Part shown: in pieces, positions 60,379-64,000 of the stretch
Numbering within the stretch: the first letter of the stretch is position 1
Layout: the number at the start of each line of letters is the position of its first letter
NCBI RefSeq assembly: GCF_014635705.1
Contig: NZ_BMDI01000002.1
Location: 124,001 to 188,000 of the forward strand
DNA from: Oxalicibacterium faecigallinarum
GTDB lineage: Bacteria > Pseudomonadota > Gammaproteobacteria > Burkholderiales > Burkholderiaceae_D
Length of the DNA stretch: 64,000 nucleotides
Direction of reading: 5' to 3'
Made by a program: the position numbers and the translations under genes
The notes under the pieces: generated by a model
What the model was told of the DNA's origin: nothing
Seen by the model: the letters and a program-made list of their open reading frames with translations, nothing else
Databases searched by the model: none

Positions 60379-62328
60379 ATGTTTGTAAAAAAAGTGCTGA
60401 CCCGCTTTCTGTTCGCAGCCGTTTCCGTAGCGGCTTTTGTTCCTGCCGCGCAGGCACAACGTGTTGCCGGCTTCGCCAGTGCTGATGATGCTTTTCTGGC
60501 TTTGCGCGATGCCTCGCGCCGTGGCGACGCCACCAAGGCAGCTGAGATTGCCGCCGGCCTTGGTAATTATCCGATTCCTTCCTACGTTGACTATTACCAG
60601 ATTCGTCCGCGCATCAAGGATGCCTCGGCTTCCGATGTGCTGGGCTTCATCGATCAATATCGTGGCACGGCGATTGCAGATCGTTTGCGCAACGACTGGT
60701 TGCTGGAGCTGGGCAAGCGTCGCGACTGGGCGACCTTTGATGCGCAGTATCCCATGTTCGTCCTGAATGATGATACGCAGCTCAAGTGTTATGCATTGAT
60801 GTCCAAGGCACTCAAGGGAGGCAATGTCGCTGACGAGGCGCGTGCGTTGCTGGCGGTGCCCAAAGATTTTGGCGAAGCGTGCATTGCGCTGATTGCCTTG
60901 CTGATGGAAACCAAGCAGTTTGACGAGGACGACCTGTGGGCGCAAATTCGTCTGGCTGCTGATACCGGCAATGCGGATTTCGTCCGCCGGCTGGTACCAC
61001 TGTCAGGCATTGACGATGGTTCCCTGATGACAGCCATCGACAAACCTGCGCTGATTGTTGCCAAAGGCCCGGGTTTCCGTCGCGTCAAGCACGAGGTGTA
61101 TATCGTGGCGCTGGGCCGTGTGGCGCGGAACAACCCTCAGCAGGCTGCCGATGCATTGATGTCGAACGATGGGCAACGCCTGAACAACAAGCAGCAAAAG
61201 CTGGCTTGGGCGCAGATTGCTTTGCAATCAGCGCGAAAACTGCAACCGGAGGCAGTCGAGTATTGGCGCAAGGCAGGCGATGCGCCGTTGTCTGTCGAAG
61301 CGCACGAATGGAAGATTCGTTCGGCCTTGCGTGCCGGTGACTGGAAACTGGTGCGACACGGGATTGAAATGATGCCGAATGCGCTGCGTAATGATCCGAC
61401 CTGGACGTACTGGCTGGCACGCGCTTATGCGCAGGATGACAAGAAAGAAAAAGCCATCACGCTATGGCAATCGATTGCTTCCCAGCCCGGATTTTACGGA
61501 CAACTGGCGCTGGAGGAATTGGGCCAGCGTACAACGATTCCGCCACGTGCTGCCGCGGTGACGGCAGCAGAACTTGCGCCCATGGAAAACAACGCGGGTT
61601 TCAAGCGTGCGTTCAAATTCTTTGAACTGGGATTGCGCTTTGAAGGCTACCGCGAATGGAACTGGGAACTGCGTGGCATGAACGAACGACAGTTGCTTGC
61701 AGCAGCCGAATTCGCGCGTCGCAATGATGTACTGGATCGCATGGTTAATACGTCGGATCGCACCGTGGTTGAAGTCAATTACGATCAACGCTTTCCGACT
61801 CCCCATCGCGAAGTGATGGCGACGGCGACGCAGCGTCTGCAACTTGAGATGGCATGGGTTTATGGCCTGATTCGTCAGGAGTCGCGCTTTGTGCGTGATG
61901 CACGTTCGCATGTCGGTGCTTCCGGCCTGATGCAGTTGATGCCGGCGACGGCGCGTTATGTGGCGAAGAGGATCGGTTACAACGATTTCACGCCCGCTCG
62001 TGTGAATGAGATCGAAACCAATGTGCTGCTCGGCACAAATTATCTGAACATGGTCCTTGGCGATCTGGAAGGCTCGCAAACGATGGCAACGGCTGCCTAT
62101 AATGCAGGGCCGGGGCGCCCGCGTGCATGGCGTTCCACCTTGGCACAACCGGTGGAAGGCGCCATCTTTGCGGAGTCGATTCCCTTCTCCGAAACGCGTG
62201 ATTACGTGAAGAAGGTGCTGTCTAACGCCACCTACTACGCGGCCATGTTCGAGAATCGTCCGCAGTCGCTCAAGGCGCGACTCGGGATGGTCGGGCCCGC
62301 AGCTTTCGTGCCGAGTACGCTTCCCTGA
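60379..62328 (+). CDS. Soluble lytic murein transglycosylase
   Basis: Periplasmic Slt-type transglycosylase of 649 residues: signal peptide to AAQAQ, a large alpha-superhelical U-domain (about residues 25-450, with repeats such as WKIRSALRAGDWKLV and PTWTYWLARAYAQDDKKEKA), and a C-terminal lysozyme-like SLT domain (WVYGLIRQESRFVRDARSHVGASGLMQLMPATARYVAKR, then NAGPGRPRAWRSTL). The catalytic Glu is that of RQESRF. It cleaves glycan strands to give 1,6-anhydro ends. AAGGATCG precedes ATG 60379. Confidence 0.95.
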   Translation: MFVKKVLTRFLFAAVSVAAFVPAAQAQRVAGFASADDAFLALRDASRRGDATKAAEIAAGLGNYPIPSYVDYYQIRPRIKDASASDVLGFIDQYRGTAIADRLRNDWLLELGKRRDWATFDAQYPMFVLNDDTQLKCYALMSKALKGGNVADEARALLAVPKDFGEACIALIALLMETKQFDEDDLWAQIRLAADTGNADFVRRLVPLSGIDDGSLMTAIDKPALIVAKGPGFRRVKHEVYIVALGRVARNNPQQAADALMSNDGQRLNNKQQKLAWAQIALQSARKLQPEAVEYWRKAGDAPLSVEAHEWKIRSALRAGDWKLVRHGIEMMPNALRNDPTWTYWLARAYAQDDKKEKAITLWQSIASQPGFYGQLALEELGQRTTIPPRAAAVTAAELAPMENNAGFKRAFKFFELGLRFEGYREWNWELRGMNERQLLAAAEFARRNDVLDRMVNTSDRTVVEVNYDQRFPTPHREVMATATQRLQLEMAWVYGLIRQESRFVRDARSHVGASGLMQLMPATARYVAKRIGYNDFTPARVNEIETNVLLGTNYLNMVLGDLEGSQTMATAAYNAGPGRPRAWRSTLAQPVEGAIFAESIPFSETRDYVKKVLSNATYYAAMFENRPQSLKARLGMVGPAAFVPSTLP

Positions 62329-62331
62329 TTG

Positions 62332-63063
62332 ATGTCAGACCCTATGCAAACCACCGAACTCGATCCGGGCGTATCGCTGGCTCTCAGCGATGCGGAAAAC
62401 AGCGGTCTCAAGCTCGTCATCGCCAACAAGAATTATTCGTCGTGGTCCATGCGGCCATGGGTATTGATGACGGCGTTCAATATTCCTTTTCAGGAAATTA
62501 AGGTACTGCTCGACAGAGACGATACCGCTGCGCAGATTACGCATTACTCTGCGTCGGGCCGTGTCCCTATCCTGCTGACGGGGGAAGCAGCAATCTGGGA
62601 TTCGCTGGCGATCTGTGAATATCTGGCCGAGCAGTTCCCGGAAAAACGCATGTGGCCGGAAGATGTAAGCGCGCGCGCCATTGCACGGTCAATCTGTGCC
62701 GAAATGCATGCTGGCTTTCGTGATCTGCGCAGCGCGATGTGGATGAACATTCGCGCGCGTTTTCCCGGTCGAGGGCGTACGGTCGGTGCTCAGGCCGATA
62801 TCGGACGGATCAGCGAGATTTGGGAGGACTGCCTGGCCGTGTCGGGTCCCAACGATTTTCTGTTTGGTGAGTTTTCGATTGCCGATGCCTATTTTGCCCC
62901 CGTGGCGACACGTTTTCGCACCTATGATGTGTCGCTGGGACCGTTGCTCGACGCTTATGTGGAGCGCGTCCTTGCATATCCGCCGGTAGCGCAATGGATC
63001 AATGCCGCCGAGCTTGAGACCACGCATATCGCGAAGTACGACAACTATCCTGATCCGGCATGA
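62332..63063 (+). CDS. Glutathione S-transferase family protein
   Basis: A 243-residue cytoplasmic GST-like protein. Thioredoxin-like N-terminal half ([55 protein letters not shown]) with the conserved ES/DS glutathione-binding step as WDSLAI, and an all-helical C-terminal half ([17 protein letters not shown] with the N-capping box). The [10 protein letters not shown] start places it in the YfcF/zeta-like bacterial group. It starts four bases after the transglycosylase stop (ATG 62332, alternative 62344), and overlaps cca by four bases. Confidence 0.9.
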   Translation: MSDPMQTTELDPGVSLALSDAENSGLKLVIANKNYSSWSMRPWVLMTAFNIPFQEIKVLLDRDDTAAQITHYSASGRVPILLTGEAAIWDSLAICEYLAEQFPEKRMWPEDVSARAIARSICAEMHAGFRDLRSAMWMNIRARFPGRGRTVGAQADIGRISEIWEDCLAVSGPNDFLFGEFSIADAYFAPVATRFRTYDVSLGPLLDAYVERVLAYPPVAQWINAAELETTHIAKYDNYPDPA

Positions 63064-64000
63064 GAACCTATGTTGTTGGCGGAGCCGTCCGTGATGCCTT
63101 GCTCGGTGTGCCGGTCAAGGACAAGGATTACGTCGTGGTGGGCGCGACGCCTGAGCAGATGGTACAACTCGGTTACCGGCCCGTTGGCAAAGACTTTCCG
63201 GTTTTCCTGCATCCTGATACGCGTGCCGAATATGCGCTGGCACGCACCGAGCGCAAGACGGCGCCCGGTTACAAGGGATTCGTTTTTCATACCGATGCCC
63301 ATGTCACGCTGGAAGAGGATCTGATCCGGCGTGATCTGACCATCAATGCGATGGCACAGGATGAGGATGGTCGCATCGTCGATCCGTTCGGCGGCCAGAC
63401 TGATCTGTCGCAGCGTCTGTTTCGCCATGTGTCGCCGGCATTCGCGGAAGACCCCGTACGTATCCTGCGCGTGGCGCGGTTTGCGGCTCGGTTTCCCGAG
63501 TTCACCGTTGCGGAAGAAACCAACTGCCTCATGCAGCAGATGGTGGCGCAGGGGGAAGTGGATGCACTGGTGCCAGAACGTGTCTGGCAGGAGCTGGCAC
63601 GAGGTCTGATGGAAGTGCGGCCATCGCGCATGTTTGCCGTGTTGCGTGACTGCGGTGCCCTGCAGCGCATTCTGCCGGAGCTGGATGTGTTGTGGGGTGT
63701 GCCGCAACCGGCCCAGCATCATCCGGAAATCGATACGGGCGTGCACATCATGATGGTGATTGATTATGCAGCCAGCCAGCATCTGAGTCTGCCGATCCGG
63801 TGCGCGGCGTTGTTACATGATTTGGGTAAGGGGGTGACACCGCCAGAACTCTGGCCCCGTCATCACGGACATGAAATGCACAGCGCACGTCTGGTGGAAG
63901 CCGTCAGCAAACGCTTGCGCCTTCCCAATGAATGCCGTGATCTGGCGTTGATGACAGCGCGGGAGCACGGCAATGTAGGGCGTGCGATGGAATTGCGCGC
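63060..64000 (+). CDS. cca: CCA-adding enzyme / multifunctional tRNA nucleotidyltransferase (partial)
   Basis: tRNA nucleotidyltransferase that builds or repairs the 3' CCA end; 313 codons are in the window and the 3' end is cut. [16 protein letters not shown] and [15 protein letters not shown] form the nucleotidyl-transfer head with the DxD pair; [35 protein letters not shown] and the following [11 protein letters not shown] are conserved. An HD domain ([23 protein letters not shown]) starts at about residue 230, as in the gammaproteobacterial and betaproteobacterial multifunctional Cca with phosphatase and phosphodiesterase activity. ATGA overlap with the GST gene. Confidence 0.96.
   Translation, partial: MRTYVVGGAVRDALLGVPVKDKDYVVVGATPEQMVQLGYRPVGKDFPVFLHPDTRAEYALARTERKTAPGYKGFVFHTDAHVTLEEDLIRRDLTINAMAQDEDGRIVDPFGGQTDLSQRLFRHVSPAFAEDPVRILRVARFAARFPEFTVAEETNCLMQQMVAQGEVDALVPERVWQELARGLMEVRPSRMFAVLRDCGALQRILPELDVLWGVPQPAQHHPEIDTGVHIMMVIDYAASQHLSLPIRCAALLHDLGKGVTPPELWPRHHGHEMHSARLVEAVSKRLRLPNECRDLALMTAREHGNVGRAMELR

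Overview
The window looks like a stretch of core chromosome from a betaproteobacterium of the order Burkholderiales, most likely family Oxalobacteraceae (Herminiimonas-like; the genus is a guess). The reasons are the moderate GC content (mid-50s by eye, not computed) and several gene orders typical of that order: dac-ybeD-lipB-lipA, birA-coaX-SPOR, secB-gpsA, hslV-hslU, dksA-cobW-zur-xerC-DUF484-dapF-acyltransferase-acyltransferase, and metK/ahcY/metF. I saw no tRNA, rRNA, CRISPR array, prophage or insertion sequence. Coding density is high, and the only gene-free stretch longer than 300 bases is 3196-3967.

Layout. 1-3195 (minus strand): start of an Mrp/Mnh multisubunit Na+/H+ antiporter operon (fused MrpA-MrpB, then MrpC cut by the window edge), preceded by a strongly structured untranslated leader. 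3968-7156: a multidrug-type ABC exporter and an MHS-family symporter. 7188-10639 (minus): lipoate synthesis (lipA, lipB, ybeD) and a PBP5-type carboxypeptidase. 10734-16427 (minus): an Mla-type lipid-transport operon (STAS-fused permease, ATPase, MCE protein, lipoprotein) continuing into VanZ-like, ferredoxin and hydrolase genes. 16529-20070: birA, coaX, SPOR protein, a CWC protein and argB. 20155-26258: secreted proteins of unknown role, a GNAT, a TraB-family protein, a pyrimidine nucleotidase, slmA and a pabB-pabC fusion. 26276-29054 (minus): a Cpx-like envelope stress system (CpxP-like protein, response regulator, sensor kinase) with an exact GTAAA-N5-GTAAA site. 29345-37974: a Tat-exported PilJ-domain protein, moeB, S41 protease, EnvC-type activator, gpmA, rhodanese, grxC, secB, an SH3 protein, gpsA and a cupin. 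38319-41785 (minus): hslUV with a possible sigma-32 promoter, and a two-STAS protein.

41953-49863 (minus) is the most distinctive region. It reads as a Zur-controlled zinc-acquisition cluster: a TonB receptor with a His-rich loop, an uncharacterised 118-residue membrane protein, a DUF3299 protein, a 79-residue periplasmic Cys/His protein, an FtsX-type ABC permease and its ATPase, then dksA, a His-rich CobW GTPase and zur itself. Two copies of the palindrome TGCAA-N5-TTGCA lie at the two operon starts (47145 and 49904), with a degenerate third site upstream of the DUF3299 gene. DksA here carries a histone-H1-like Lys/Ala-rich extension of about 175 residues.

49963-54347 (minus): xerC, DUF484, dapF and two LpxL-family acyltransferases. 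54545-59628 (plus): the activated-methyl cycle (metK with a structured leader, an M14 peptidase, ahcY behind a clear SAH riboswitch, a four-helix holin-like protein overlapping metF). 59701-64000: 5-formyl-THF cyclo-ligase, a soluble lytic transglycosylase, a GST and the first two thirds of cca.
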